Source: Serinus canaria (lineage: Eukaryota > Chordata > Aves > Passeriformes > Fringillidae). From it: a stretch of 64,000 bases of DNA. The stretch is from NCBI RefSeq assembly GCF_022539315.1, contig NC_066314.1, positions 49,165,180-49,229,179 on the forward strand. Reading direction: 5' to 3'. The position numbers and the translations under genes were made by a program. Below the pieces are notes generated by a model that saw only the letters and a list, made by a program, of their open reading frames with translations, was not told the DNA's origin and made no database searches. This document shows, piece by piece, positions 1 to 12,624 of the stretch (within the stretch, counting starts at the first letter, position 1; each line of letters opens with the position of its first letter).

Positions 1-3000
1 AGGGACACGTGTGAGTCCATTGAGAACCTTCAGGCCACTTGCACTGCATCCATTCCCATGTAAGAAATGTTACAGCAAAATTCTCCCTGCACACACTTGT
101 GTGGCCCTTCTGGAGATGTGTGGAGCATCTTTAGCTCAGAGACACAGTCACAGGTACATATATCCCACATAGCTGTGGGGATACTTCCCAGTATGGAGAG
201 AGAGGGACTGGGAGCAAGTGGGTTTAGGACTGGCTTTTGCTGGTCTTGGCTTCTGCTGGCAGCAAAGGGGCTGGTTCCTCCAGCCTAGCCATGCCTTCCC
301 CAGCTTCCCATGTCAGTGGGAGTGAACAGGTGGCAGGGTGGTAAGTTGGAGTTGATCAGGCTGAAAACAATCCCTGCAAAATGGATGAATCAGGGGGAAA
401 AAAATTTAAAAAAAGAGAATGCACAGCTGGAAGGAGAGGGGAGAAAGCAGGAGAGCTGCTTTCTCTAGAAGCTTTTTTCCAAGTGACTTGTGCCAGTTTT
501 TGAAACCACACCCTCAGTCACAGACAGAGATGTAAATATGTCTGTTCCCAAGCAGAGCTGCATCGTGGGGACACCCCTCCTCCCCACAAGCACCCCCATG
601 GCTGCCCTGCACAGCTGTGGCCTGCCATGCTGGGGGAGGAGGGCAGAGACGGGTTTTGCTCAGGAGCTTCTGAAAACCCTGGGAGCAACTTCAGGAATGT
701 GTGAGAGCTGCAAAGGTGCAAGAAGGAATAGGGTAAGGAAGGAGGACTGGGGGAAGGAAGGAAGGAAGGAGCTACTGTCACTGGAGAGGTCTTTGTGTGA
801 CCAGCATTGCTGAGATTCCTGCATCCCTGGCAGCCCTGCAGAGAGTCCTGCAGGGGGTGAGTGAGGGAGAAGGAGAGGCCAGGTAGGTGGACAAGAGGGT
901 CTGTGCCATTCCTAGAGCTGTGTTTTCTCGAGATAAGTCTGACCTATTTGCAGTCAGTCCAGAGCAGCAGCAGGAGCCGGCCTTTACGTCTGTCTTGACC
1001 TTCTATTGTGGCTTCAACATTGAAGGAGATTATGGCAGTGACCAAACAACTCCCAGACTTTGAGACATTCCCATCATGGGTCCACAGCGATGCAGAGAAG
1101 CCCAGACTTGCTGCCAGGTCCAAAACAGCCCATTTGGAATGTCCTGTCCTGGCCCTATGCCAAGCAGGTTGACTGGGGAGTCTGGGGCAACTCACAGCGT
1201 GTGCATGCAGGGACTGTTCATCTCAGAATCCTGGAGGATGCTCTCCAAGCAAGAGCCAACCACCACCAATGGCTCGGAGTCAAGCCCAGGCCACTGTGGC
1301 ACCCAAATATGCCAGAAGCATCCATCATGCTATTATCTTCTGCTTAGTTAAGACAAGTCCAGATCCAGGCTGTAAATAATTGCAGGGAGAGGGGAGGCAA
1401 TGGGAAGAAGGACGGCAGAAAGATTGAGATGTAGCAAAGGTACCAAAATCTATGTTTTAGGTGTCTCTGGCTGGCTGCTTTCAGTGGAAAGGAGGGGGCC
1501 TGGTTGAACCTTGGAGCACAAGGCCCTTCTCAAGGTGAGGAGCAGTGGTTGTATGTGTGCCATGGATTCTGTCTCCTGCTGCTCACAAATATCTGAGCAG
1601 GTTGGAAAGGGCAGAAAAAAGGGAATGTCTGCTCCTTTCACCACTTCTGGACTTTAGGGACCAGGGCAACCAGCCCAGTACCTTTCCTAAAAAAGGGGCC
1701 AGGAGAAAAAAAGCAATGCCTTCAGGGAATAGCTCCAGAGGGAACATGAAGAAAACACAGGTTTTACAGGTTTCAGCACAATTTTCAGAGGTGTGAAGAG
1801 AATACTGAATCCCCTTGCCATGCCTCAGGTGGTTGAATGCATGCACCGGTGTTTGACAGTCCTCGTGCAGTGACCACAGTCCTCTGCTAGCCCTGGTGGC
1901 ACTGGTGGCAGCGTGGTGTGCTTGAACGTGGCAGGCAGTCCCCTCTCCTGAGGTCAGGAGAGTTGCTCTGGAATGGTACATGGCCAGTGAGTGCATAGGG
2001 GAAGGGCTAATATTTGGGCGCAGAAGCTAAAGACCTTTAGGCTGGGCTTCAAATCCAGCCAGAACTTGAGATGGCTGGTATTTTTAAAAAATTAGTTTTA
2101 GTTTGTTTTTTTTTTTTTTTAACAGCAAGAAAGCATATTTGGATCCCAGCTGGGTCCAAGGGCTGCTGAGACATGAGGGTATATCTGTACCATAGCCCTT
2201 TATCGGGATTTTTCCATTCTCTGAGGTATCTCAACCCTCCGTCTGCCCAAGATAATGGAGAGGCGGCCAAAATGGCATTTTAAACTCTTGGCTCCCTCTA
2301 CCAACAATTGGACAAAGCAAAGAGGCAGGATGGGAGAAACTGGCTCTCTGGAAACTTCTGTTAGATGGCGAGGGGTCACACCCCCTTCAATAGAGATTGA
2401 AGTCGGGGGTCATTTTACATCTGCCTTTAATGAAGAATGGTGGGAAGGGAAATTTAGCTCCGATGAGCTAATTAAATATATATATATAATTTCCACTCTG
2501 TGAGCAAGGGGAAAAAAAAGCCTTGGACCAGCTGCTAGGTCATTGTTTGTGAATTTAAAAATAAAAGTTTCTTGGCATAGGTTTCAGAGATGGAGGCAGT
2601 ATCTTGTGTTGTCATTCCAGAGAGTAAGGGAGAGTGAGGGAAAGAAGGATGAGGCCAGGCAAGGATAGTTCAGCATGACTACGTGTTGCTCAGGTGTGTC
2701 TTGGCTTTTGAGCCTCTTTTCCCTCTGGCAGGTTTAGGTAATCAACATTCTGCCCAGATGGTGAGCCTCACCAGGGACAGATTTACAGGTCCCACACCCT
2801 GAAGAGGCTGGAAATATCCTGCCGTGGGGACGGCTCATGCTTGGCAGTGCCATGGGCACAGGCAGGCTCACCTGGGACCCTCACCCCATATTAGCTCCAT
2901 TTAAGCTCAGGTCCAGGTACCTGCTCCTGGCCTGAGCTCTATTGTAGGTGTATCTGTGCCCAGCCTCGTCCTCAGCTATCCTGGTTTCCTGACTGGTTCT

Positions 3001-6000
3001 TCCAAGTGGACTCGAGTCTTTGGCAGGTGATAGCTTGGTTTCCAGGATGCACCCTGGGCATGTGCTGCAGCCTTGTCTTCAGCCCCATCTCCTGCTGCTC
3101 CTGACAGTATCTTCACTTGTCTAAGACTGGGACTGGAATTTGTCCCTGTTGTCACCTTGGTGGTGCTGATCACCTGTTGGACCGTGTTGGGCTTGTGCTT
3201 GGCCTGAGCTGAGCTCTCCTCTGTCCTGAGCTGTGCTGGATCCTGGGCCTGGGCTGTGTGTGACCCGGACTCACACCTCCTTCCTGGGGGAAGGCCACGG
3301 ACCTTGCACCCCACTGCTTCCCTAGTGACCTTGGGGTACTACTGCACGCCTTTTTCCGTCCCTATGGCTTCTCAACACTGGCTTTCCCATGTCCCCTCCC
3401 ACTCCCTGGCTCTCCACAGCAGGGCCTTGGCACCCCTCCCCATGTCTGCCTGCCTCTGGGAGCCTTTTTGCATCTCTGTGTCTCTGAAGCACATTCATGT
3501 GCCTGCACTGCTTCCAAGTTATGATCCCAACCTGGCTCCAAGTTCCCTGTCCTTGCACTGTGACCTTAAACTGGTCCTGTGCCACCATCCTCACCCCGTT
3601 CCATGACCCTGCCATGTGTTATACGGCATTTCACAAGGAGCCATCCATGGAGCCCAGACCTCCACAAGGTGAGAGAACACACCTTGATGTAACACTCCAT
3701 TTAGCCACAGCTGTGCTGGAGGCACATCTGTGCCTGCTGCTGTCCGTGGCTCTCCTGGCTTCCTGGCCAGTTTTCCTGGACAGACTCGACGCCTGCTTTG
3801 TGGGTCACTTCATCTCCAGCCTCATCTCTGTCTCTGCTTAGGTACTGAGGAATTACACCTGGACCAGGGCGGTCACACCTGGGCTGGAGTCACACCTGGA
3901 GTGTCCCCTCTTGTGGAACAGCCCTCTCCTTGCTGGTGACAAGCCAGACCATGGTAGGAAGCCTGCTCTCCAGGGGCCTTGGGGTTGGTTTTTCCCTTCC
4001 CACCCTGCTGCATCCATTAGTCTGATTCTTTCTGGCAGCAGCTGCACATGGAACTGGAGACCTGAACTTTTCCATTCCCCAGCCTCCAGCACTGCCAATC
4101 CCTCTGAGCTGGGAATGGGCACTAAACTCAGTCTCCAGCAGCAAAGGGGTCCTGGCTCTCCCTCTCACTTGCTGAGCCCCCTGTGCTGTTCACTCTTTCT
4201 CAGAGGGAAGGAAGGGGAGCATTTCTCTCTGCCCCACTGGGTCCAGCCCTGCTTGGCTTCTCCACAGGCTCACACTGTGTTGGCTGGGCTGTGGCTGCTC
4301 TCCCCTTCCCTGTGAGCCCCAAGAGCTGCTCCTTCCCCTCTCCTGTCCCAGCAATGGCTCTGGCACACTCGCTATGCTGTCATTCTGAAGATCCTGTCCC
4401 TGAATGCTTGGCAAAAGGGAAATTAGCAATAATAATAACAAAAAAGACTCATAATCCCTCCAGACACATTATGCAGCCAGGGAAAGAGAGCAAAGCAGGG
4501 AGGGCCTGGCTGGCCTCAAAGTTCCATTCCACCTGCTTGTCATCTCAGTGACCAAGCTAGGGAGGGTCAGAGGCAGCTCTTGGGAGACACTGTTTGAAGC
4601 CAAAGGAGGGTGAGAAAAGTTTTCCTTGCTTTTGAGTCAATGTCCCAGCCCACCTGCCTGGATTCCACTACTGGAAAAGATCTCTGCACCTCCAGACACC
4701 CCACAGACATGCTGGCAAGCTTGAGTTAGCTGCTGGTGTCCATCGTTGTGCAGAAAATGCTGCTGGCCCATGCTTCCCTTTCCACTGACACCGAGCAATG
4801 TGGTCAGCATGCAGTCTAGGCTTTTTTTCCTCTCCAGGAGCAAGGCTGAGAGGATTCCCATGTGTGCACTTTAAACATGTCTGTTTGTCAAGAGGTGTTG
4901 GCTCCCTCCTCGCTGTGGTTGTGGGAAGGCCTTTTTGTTTTAAAAAGAAAACAAGTGGATAGATTCCCCTGACACCCAGACTTATCAGGCAGGAACCCAA
5001 GGGAGTCCCTTGTTTAAACATTGGGAGTACATTGCTGGATAACACCTCTCCTCTCCCTGCCACCCCCCAGGCATTTTTGGGGGTTGTGTCAGGCTTTTTT
5101 CTGCTTTTATTTGTTCTTTCTGAGCTTCTTGCTTCTGGCCAGGCCCACGTGGAGAAAGTGTGAGGACAGTGAGGGTCATACAGGCTTGGGCTTCTGGGCT
5201 GGAACAGCACAGGGGCAGCGCTGCTCTGGGAAGTTGCCGTGGCAGATCTGTAGGAGAGGATGCCATGAGCAGATGGAAACATATGGACAGTGCTTGGGGC
5301 AGGTCAGGGCCATGACATGAAGAGGCTGAAGTGGGAGAGAAAGTTTCCTCTCTCCTGATCTTAGGTTTCCCTCCCTTTTCTGCACATCTAATCTGGTGAG
5401 GAAAAAACCAGTGTGCTCCCCTCCTCCCTGTCTTACAAAAACAGAGACTAGAGTCAAACTTGGAATTCCCCTCTGTCTCATCACTGGGGAGACAGGGTCC
5501 TGGTGGTGATCTCACCCCATCAGAAACCTTTCTGTGCAGAAGGCTAAGCAAGCAATGAAGAGGGAGGACGGGGAGGAGGGGAGTTATGGCAGGAAACCAA
5601 GAACACATCAGACACTCTAAATTTAGATCTTTTTATTCAGCTCGGACAATATTCCTTGATTTCTCATTGTTCAGGAGAGGGCAGAGGGCAGGGGATCTAT
5701 TGAAAGGCTTTGTCCTGAGAGATGCCACTTTGTCTGGATATACGGGGGTGGAGGAGCCACACATCACGCTGGTCTGGCATGGGGGATCAGAGGTGCATGT
5801 CCCACGCTTCCAAATGGCTTTGGGATAGGCTGGTGGGTGGGCACCTCTGAGCAGCTCTGGCACCTGTGAGGCAGAGCTCGGGCTGCCCTCAGCCCCGCAC
5901 TGCCAGGCCAGGCGGGCAGCAGTGAGTGGTGCCCGTGCTTTGGGGCAGGTACCCGTGGCCGCGGGCGGCAGCCCCAGGGCGTGTAGGATAAACACACACC

Positions 6001-6690
6001 CGCTCTATACATCTCACTGCCTTTCCGGCACTGCACTCAAAGGCTATTTTTAAACTCCCTCCTTTATTACACAGACCAGAAGATAGCACAGCCTGCCTCC
6101 TGCCAGGCCAGGCGTGCCGGTCTCCCCCCCACCCCTGGGGACTAGCTGTCCCCCTCAGGGCACGGGGGGCATCTTGCCCAGGGACAGGGTGGGGTGCAGG
6201 GTGGGTATGACCTTGCTGCTGTCCCCCTCAGGGCACGGGGGACACCCTGCCCAGTGCCAGGGTGGGCTGTGAGTGGGCATGACCTCGCTGGTCTCTCCAG
6301 GCTCAGGCCACGGCAGTCACAGCAAACTGCGGTGCCTGGCTGCACTTGTGCCGTTGTGCTGCTGGTACAAGGGTGCCCCTGTGGATTGTTTGGTCCCGCC
6401 ATGTCTGTGGGATGCCAGCTTTGCTCAGGGCCCACAGCTTAAGGGAGGTCAAATGAGCTGAAAGTCGGCTGCAGCATTACCAAACCCACCTGCTGCTGGT
6501 GTCAGTCCCACCAGATGGGTGCAGGCAAGAGGACCAGTTCTTGCAGGTAGCACAAGCAGGGCTTTCCATCTTGGCTGATGCCCTGACCCCCAGCGAGGAG
6601 CTCTTTGAGTGGGTTTTGCTCTGTGACGTGAGCAGCAACAGCAGGTGGCCGGGGCCGGGCTGGGGGGAGAGCCGCTTGCTTTTGGTTTTC
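1..6690. other. Intergenic DNA upstream of PDGFB
   Basis: No gene is recognised. Reading frames on both strands are short, overlap one another and show no familiar domain or exon pattern flanked by good splice sites. The stretch holds a small AAGG-type run near 745-775, a T run at 2106-2120, a short AT run near 2479-2490, and an imperfect tandem duplication at about 6146-6290. A minus-strand AATAAA motif lies near 5630, without any convincing upstream exon. In human the neighbour on this side is RPL3/SYNGR1, but nothing of those genes is visible here. Confidence 0.6.
6146..6292. repeat. Imperfect tandem duplication, period about 73 bp
   Basis: The block beginning GCTGTCCCCCTCAGGGCACG occurs at about 6146 and again at about 6219. 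Both are followed by similar CCCAG...CAGGGTGGG text and then a TATGACCT/CATGACCT segment. Two diverged units are visible. No function is implied. Confidence 0.7.
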
Positions 6691-6704
6691 GACCCTCATC
6701 TTTG

Positions 6705-6765
6705 TTTCACATGAGTCATGTTACGTTCTGAGCTGAGTAACTGCTGGGGCTATTTTTACTCCAGC
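6705..6765. promoter_or_regulatory. Candidate enhancer/promoter element (AP-1 and MEF2-like sites)
   Basis: A perfect palindromic AP-1 site ATGAGTCAT lies at 6711-6719. It is followed by a near-consensus MEF2-type site CTATTTTTAC at 6750-6759. Immediately downstream is a GC-richer segment ending in a strong splice donor at 6843. The sites are seen directly; a regulatory role for PDGFB is inference from their clustering and position. Confidence 0.35.
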
Positions 6766-6769
6766 TCAG

Positions 6770-6842
6770 CAAAGCTTCCTTCTCGCTGCTGCCACCGCCA
6801 CCACCGCTCGCTGCGGACCCGGGGGCAAAGGATGGGGACATG
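6770..6842 (+). other. Candidate alternative first exon of PDGFB
   Basis: A GC-rich segment with CCGCCACC-type repeats ends at 6842 in ATG followed by GTGAGT, a strong splice donor. Spliced to PDGFB exon 2 (19425, phase 0), the terminal ATG would be in frame with GDPIPED. Human PDGFB is known to have a minor isoform using a different first exon that replaces the signal peptide with a few residues before GDPIPE. The in-frame ATG here would likewise give a protein without a signal peptide, though another out-of-frame ATG at 6832 precedes it. The exon start is a guess; the donor could also belong to an unrelated noncoding RNA or be fortuitous. Confidence 0.25.
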
Positions 6843-9800
6843 GTGAGTGGCAGAGGGCGAGGGCAGGGGAAGCAGTGTTTGGGGTGATGTCAGTGGAAAG
6901 GGGGACCACTGCCCACCTAATCAATTTGGAAACAAAAATAGTATATGCCTTTTGAAAAACAACAGATGACCTGCGATGTGCGGTGCATTCACACGCACAT
7001 ACGTATGTATTTATTATACTGGGAGAGGGGAAGGGGGGAGGGAGAGAAATTCCTTTCGAGTGCTATTCACCAGTCTGGAAAAATAAAGAAGGAAAGCAGA
7101 ACATTTTTTCCTTTCATCAAAACAGGAAAGAGAGGGGGAATGGGGTGGGGAGCAGATCCATAGACATAATGGATGGTTGCCAGCGTAAGGAAATCGTTCC
7201 CTTCTACCCTAAACTTGGGGGTTTGGGTGGGGGAGAAATACATGGCAGTATGATCAGAGAAGGCTGCATCCCCTCCTCCCCACTTGATGCAGGAACGTGT
7301 GTGCACACGGGAAAGTGCTGGGAAATCAGTGCCCCCCAGCCTTGCCTTTTCCCTTTGAATCCTGCTCGAGCTGCACATCCGCAGAGATGTGAAATGCCTT
7401 TGCCTTCTCCTTCATCTCAAAGCACGGGGCAGGAAGGCACGGCCGACAGGAGCCCTCTCCCCCTCTGCCGTTGCCAGGGGCTGGGCTCTGCCTTCTGCAT
7501 GTGTCTGCATGCTCGTCCCCGTCCCCATCCTCTCCTCTCTGCCAGGTTCCTGCCAGGAATGGGTGAGATGAGGGAGGTGGTGAGGGGCTGGGGGAATCCC
7601 TCTGACGGAGAGAGACAGGCAGAGGGGGTGGTTCCCAGGGAAAGCCTGGCAGGTCCCATCAAATGCCTGCTCCCCAGGTGACACCTTCCCTTTCCCCTGG
7701 AGCCGCTGGCTCTGCCAGGGTTTTACTCATCCTTGGAAAGCATTTTCCCTGCCAGTGGCAGGGGCGGGAAGGCAAATTATGCAAGCCCTGGGTACCCTGA
7801 GGCTCTGCCTTTCTCCAGCCCCAAATACAAGCACCTAGCTCCTTGCCTGTCTGTCTCCTTCCTTGGGCCTCTTCTCCTTTCCTCCTTCTTCCTCCATTAA
7901 ACCGAGATCAGTCCTTGGGAAGTCGGGGCAGCACGTCTGGGCCAAAGGCCGTAAAACACAGCGGGGGCTACGCACGGTAACCCCGTCCTCATGTCTTGGG
8001 ACAGCCGGGATAAACCCCACTCGGCCGGGGGCTCTGCTGTGAAACCAACTCGCCCACGGAGCGGATCTCCGGGTGTAAACGAGGTGTAAAACTTACTCCA
8101 GGTGCCTCCCTTCTCTGCCGCGGTGTCTCCCCTCCATTGACGGCTGCGGCAGCCCCCCGGCGTGGGCGCAGGGATTTCTCATCCTCCTCCTGAACTCCGA
8201 GACCGAAGCAGCAGCAACACCTAAGTCAGATACCTTGAGTGGGCGGGCTGACTACACTTTGGCTGTCAACACCTCCTAATTTCTTTCCATTGATTGTTTT
8301 CAAAATAGGACTCATCATGGAGAGGCTGAGACACCTCAGCTGTTCAGACTGAGTCTTGCTTTCCATTGTAAGCCCTGTTTTTCTTCCTGTTGTTTCATAA
8401 TTCTCTACCTACCCCCTCTGAAAAAAAAGGTAATAAATTAAAAAACAACAAAAATCACCCCTCACTCCATGCTGCTGTGGATGGCAGCTAGTATGATCAT
8501 TTTTTCCATCAACGCGAGATGAGGGGAGAGCAGCCTTGCAGCAAGGAACTGCCTATTGTCCTCAGACACGTGTTGCTCTCCTCCCTAGTGATAAGAGAAT
8601 AACCAGGGAGATGAGTTCAGCTGTTTGAGAGCTGCAGTGGTGGTGAAAGTGTTTTAATAAGAAATCCTGGTGCAGGCTCTTAGGAAATCTTGTTTTGCTG
8701 TGGTTTGGCTGCGGGGCCATTGCCAGCTAGCACAGTTGCAACCAGATCTTGTCAAGTCGTGGTGCTCTCATGGGACATTTTTATGGTCCAGGTGCTTTAT
8801 GTAGCCTCAAAATACCTTCCCAATATACGCTGTGGTGGCTTCAAACTCTTAACCTGTGACATTTGGGACACCAATAGCCCCACAGGCCTCCGTGCCTACC
8901 CCACAGGCCAGGTGAGAGGGAGATCCAGTTATCCCCCTTAGTTTTAGGGATTTGTGGGACTGATCTCGAACTAATTTCACAGAAGTAAGAGAATCAAGGG
9001 AGGCCCCAGCAGGCTCAAGACACATCAGTTTTAGGTGCATGCACCCCTATCAAACTCAGTACCAGTGAGACATACCCAGCCAGTGTAAAGACATCACTAG
9101 AGAAAAATCTGTCCCTGTCTTAAAACCAGAAAAACTGCTGAAGCCTGAGCAGCTTGAGTATCACTTTGCTCTATTTCCAGGCAAGGTCATAGGTAGATGA
9201 TTAGTCAAATTCCAAACATCCTCTTCCTTGCTGTCTGGAGGTTCAACAGGGATTAGCTTTTTGTTTCTGATGTCAAGCTTCTAAAAACTGCCCAGCATCA
9301 TCCACATGAAAATAAATAACTCTATTTCTATCCCATCTAGCATGCAATAGAGCCGGATATTCAAAAAAAAAAAAAAAAAAAAAAAAGCACACCATATCTC
9401 CCCCAAAATCAGGCCCCTGCAGCAGCTCTTGTTGCTACCAAGCAAGAAATTTGCAGCAGTCCCTGCTAGCTTTCTGCTGAGACCTTCTCCTCTCTGGCAG
9501 CAATATCTCTCCCTGCTGAGGAATTTGATCAGCACTCCCACACGCAGGCTGTTCTGTCCTGCCAGGAAGCCACTACAGCGTGGGGGACTCCCCACACAGG
9601 TGGCACCAAGGTGGTGGAGCCACCCCAGCTTATTTGAGGGCAGAGATCCTCAAAAGGAACCTGGGCCTCCAGTGACCCCTTGGGAACCTTAAATACCTGA
9701 CGGGGTCATGGACATTTGGACCCAGCTGTCCCCAAAGCCCTCTACAGAGATAGAAGGACTTCTCAAATCCTCACCTTTCCCCTGCTGACTGCTAAGGAGC

Positions 9801-11640
9801 CCAAGGCTACAGAGTTTCTTTGGCCGGTGCCATTTGTAAAGAGGTGAGATGGACGGAGGCCCTTTTAAAACCATTTTTTTAAGCCCTCTACAGATTTCAA
9901 AAGGTGTTTCAGCACCCCTGTGGACATCAGGGTTGCAGCTCTACCCCAGTGTGGGGTTAGAGCCAAATTGTCATCACTTGAAATGGCTGGTACGCTGCTG
10001 GCGGGCCAGGATGGAGAATGAGGGGAATTCTAAGAGCGTCCTGAGGAATTTGGGGTGGGACAGGGCTATCATGGCTGGAGCATCTAAGATAAAGTCTTGT
10101 TAAGGTCTCTGGCAGTGGAAATGAGCAAAGGTATGCCTTGCATTTCTACTTCCTCCCCTTGAGCTCCAGTATTGGAACCAAGTCACTTGAGACTCGGTTT
10201 GAGGGGCTCCCAGGAGCTTCCTTATCCCTGCACCCATTCACCTCAGGTGGCCTGGGCTTTGGAGCTCACACGGCTCTGACCACCTCCCCAGGAAGGGAGA
10301 AATCTGCCCACTCTTCTTCTGGGTTGGGGTGAGTGAAGGTAATCCCTTGTGACCCAAGAGCACCTTGACATGCTGCCCCAGAGGACCCAGGCTATTTAAG
10401 CTAGCTATACCCCCGGTATTCCTTGTGTCCCTGTGATTCCTGACAACACCCACACCCATGAGAACAAAACCAGGTTCAGGGGCATAGCTAGCCAAGCTGG
10501 GGTGTGCTGTCAGGTGCCTGCTGCAGAGGAGCATTTGGGGGGCTGCCTGCTGCTCAGTTCCAGCAGCTGCTCCTCCTGCACCCGGGCACTTTGGAGGGTG
10601 CACATGGGAGCGCTGGTGTGAGACCGTGTGTTTTAGGGAGGTTGGCTGCAGGAGACTTGCAGGCACCCAGAGAGTCTGAGGGAGCATGTATGATGCTGTG
10701 AGATGAGGCCACTGGTATGCCAGTGGGTGTATGTATGTGAGAAGGGAAGAGAGAGGGGGAGAGTGAAGGAGAACACATGGATGCCCAGGGATGTGTGAAT
10801 GAGACAAAATTTGCACGTAGCTGTGCATGCGAGCGGCTCGAGCAGGAGCGTGTGCGTAGCATAGGAAAAGCAGGGGAGATGCTTGGGATTCAGAGCGAGC
10901 GCCTGCCGAGCGCCTGCGGTGCATGACGGTGCAGGAATGTCTCGGTGGATACGAGCCTGCACAAAGATGGTGCAGAGATCCCTCCTGCTCGTGCCTGGAG
11001 TGCGCTCTGCGCCGGGAGATCACTCATATGAACGTGAGAGGGTGTTTTTTCAATAGGATATGACTCCTTCTTGAACTCACCTGTTAGCAGCCTTCCCCTC
11101 CCCATCCTTCTCCCCCCACAGCAAATATCTGCTGGCTTAATTTCCCTTCAGATGTTTATTACATCGTGGAGATAATCATGCAGCAAAATACCTCCGGGTG
11201 CCACGAGCAACACCAGATTGTCTTATAGCAACGTGTAAATTTCTCTGGCTTCTTTTTTTCCGCTGCACACAAAGAGATGTGAGATATTAAAGTCATCTCT
11301 CTCCCTGGAGCTAGTGGTGTAGCAAGGCAGGGAAGGCAGCGAGGGGAGCTTAGAGAAAAGGGCTCCAGACTGAAACAGCGAGAACCTGAGGCCAAAAAAA
11401 ATAACAAACTACCGTGCCGGGAACTCCTCTCTTCTTATCTCTTGCCGAGGAGGCAGGAATTTCTGTCCCCATTCCTCATGCAATATTAAAGCCACATTAT
11501 ACAGGTTGCTGCAGCATTAGTCATTTTTAATTAATTTATCATTTAAATTAACACACTTTTTATTTTGTCAGCAATGAACTGCTACTCCCTCACTAGATTT
11601 GTTCCTTGATACCCAGCCAAAGAGGAGGATGGCAAGTTAT
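6843..11640. other. Intergenic DNA upstream of PDGFB promoter
   Basis: No gene is recognised. A patch of raised CpG density lies at about 7910-8215 and could be regulatory. A run of 24 A residues lies at 9363-9386. From about 11490 to 11580 the sequence is AT-rich, with several TTAATTAA- and ATTTAAAT-like motifs just upstream of the PDGFB promoter. The 261-residue minus-strand frame at 10238-11023 has low-complexity composition and no domain, so it is not called. Confidence 0.55.
9363..9386. repeat. Poly(A) tract, 24 A
   Basis: An uninterrupted A run. No retroposed gene or target-site duplication was recognised beside it. Confidence 0.9.
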
Positions 11641-11642
11641 GC

Positions 11643-11695
11643 TCCACCCATCTCCTCTCCTTCATAAAAGGAGCAGCCCCGAGTGCCAGCTTAGT
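11643..11695 (+). promoter_or_regulatory. PDGFB: PDGFB core promoter
   Basis: A CCACCCA motif at 11644-11650 is followed 13 bases later by a TATA-like CATAAAAGG at 11663-11671, which would place the start near 11690-11695. The human PDGFB promoter is described as having a CCACCC-type SIS proximal element just upstream of a TATA box, and the arrangement here fits that design. The distance of about 930 bases to the start codon matches the roughly 1-kb leader of the human gene. The exact start site is inferred. Confidence 0.6.
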
Positions 11696-12624
11696 CTCTC
11701 TTGCAGCTCGCAGAAAATAAAGACCCATCGGCTCACTCGCCCCTCCTGCAATTTTACTTTTCTGCCTTTATTTTTTTTGTTTGTTTTTCCTTTCTTGTTG
11801 CAACAGAGTGCGGGAGGCAGCATCAGTGGCTCCGCTTTGAGGCTTGTCAAGGCTCAGCGCAGGCACACAAACACACACTCACAACCCAGAGCAAAAACAT
11901 TTGCTCTCACCTGTCTCCAAACCCAAAGCAAACCTCCCGTCCAAGCAGACTGCCAACACTTGGAACAAGAAGGTAACCGAGCCAGAATCTAATGTAAGGG
12001 GAAGAAATTCAGTGCACACTGGCAACTTTCTCTAAAAAGCAAGTGGCAAAAAGGAAGGAAAGGAGCATTTTAAGAAGAGGACAACTTAAGGAAGAAGATT
12101 TCATTTTTTGGATTTCACTCCAAACTTTGGAAAAGTTTTTTTTCCTTTTAGTTACTATTCTGTGCACCTTCTTCTAAGAACACTGAGACATTGTTACCTG
12201 CATGTAAAAGCTTTTACAGGTACACGTCTCTTTTAAAAGGGAAGAAAACCAAGAGGAAGAATATCATGTGGACCACCTAGCCAAAGGCACCACTGAAGCA
12301 TCCCTTGTGGCAAGGGGGACCCAGACTCTGGATGTGTATAATTCCGAGGGACTGCATTTTTTTCCCACCGGGTTTATGAGATAGCGCAGAGGCAGGCGAG
12401 TAACCGAGAATTACTTCTGTCTCCCCTCACCACCACCACCACCTCCACGTCCTCTTCCAAGGGCTCCTGCGACTCTCCCACCTCCTCCCGGCTCGCAGGG
12501 GACATGGGAACGCGCAGCGCCCTCGATGCCTGAGGCCGGGCGGCCGCGGGGCTGTCTGCGGGAAGCGCTTCCCTCCCGGGGCTCGCCGTCCATGTGCCCG
12601 CAGCCGGCGGGGCCTGGAGTCGGG
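11692..12624 (+). promoter_or_regulatory. PDGFB: PDGFB 5' untranslated leader with several uORFs
   Basis: This leader of about 930 bases precedes the coding ATG at 12625. It contains two ATG-TAA start-stop elements (11992-11997 and 12202-12207). Short uORFs lie at 12266-12280, 12332-12379 and 12504-12533, and further in-frame ATGs at 12526 and 12592. The last 200 bases are CpG-rich. Human PDGFB also has a long, GC-rich leader with uORFs that represses cap-dependent translation and has been reported to carry an IRES. The uORFs are seen directly; repression in this species is inference. Confidence 0.7.

Noticed and set aside
4668..5608. Overlapping 204- and 207-residue minus-strand frames
   Set aside because: Two different frames overlap with equal plausibility, neither showing a domain. 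An AATAAA on the minus strand near 5630 lies upstream of them in that orientation, so it cannot be their poly(A) signal.
10238..11023. 261-residue minus-strand frame upstream of PDGFB
   Set aside because: Ser/His/Pro-rich with no homology recognised and overlapping frames on both strands. No splice or promoter context.
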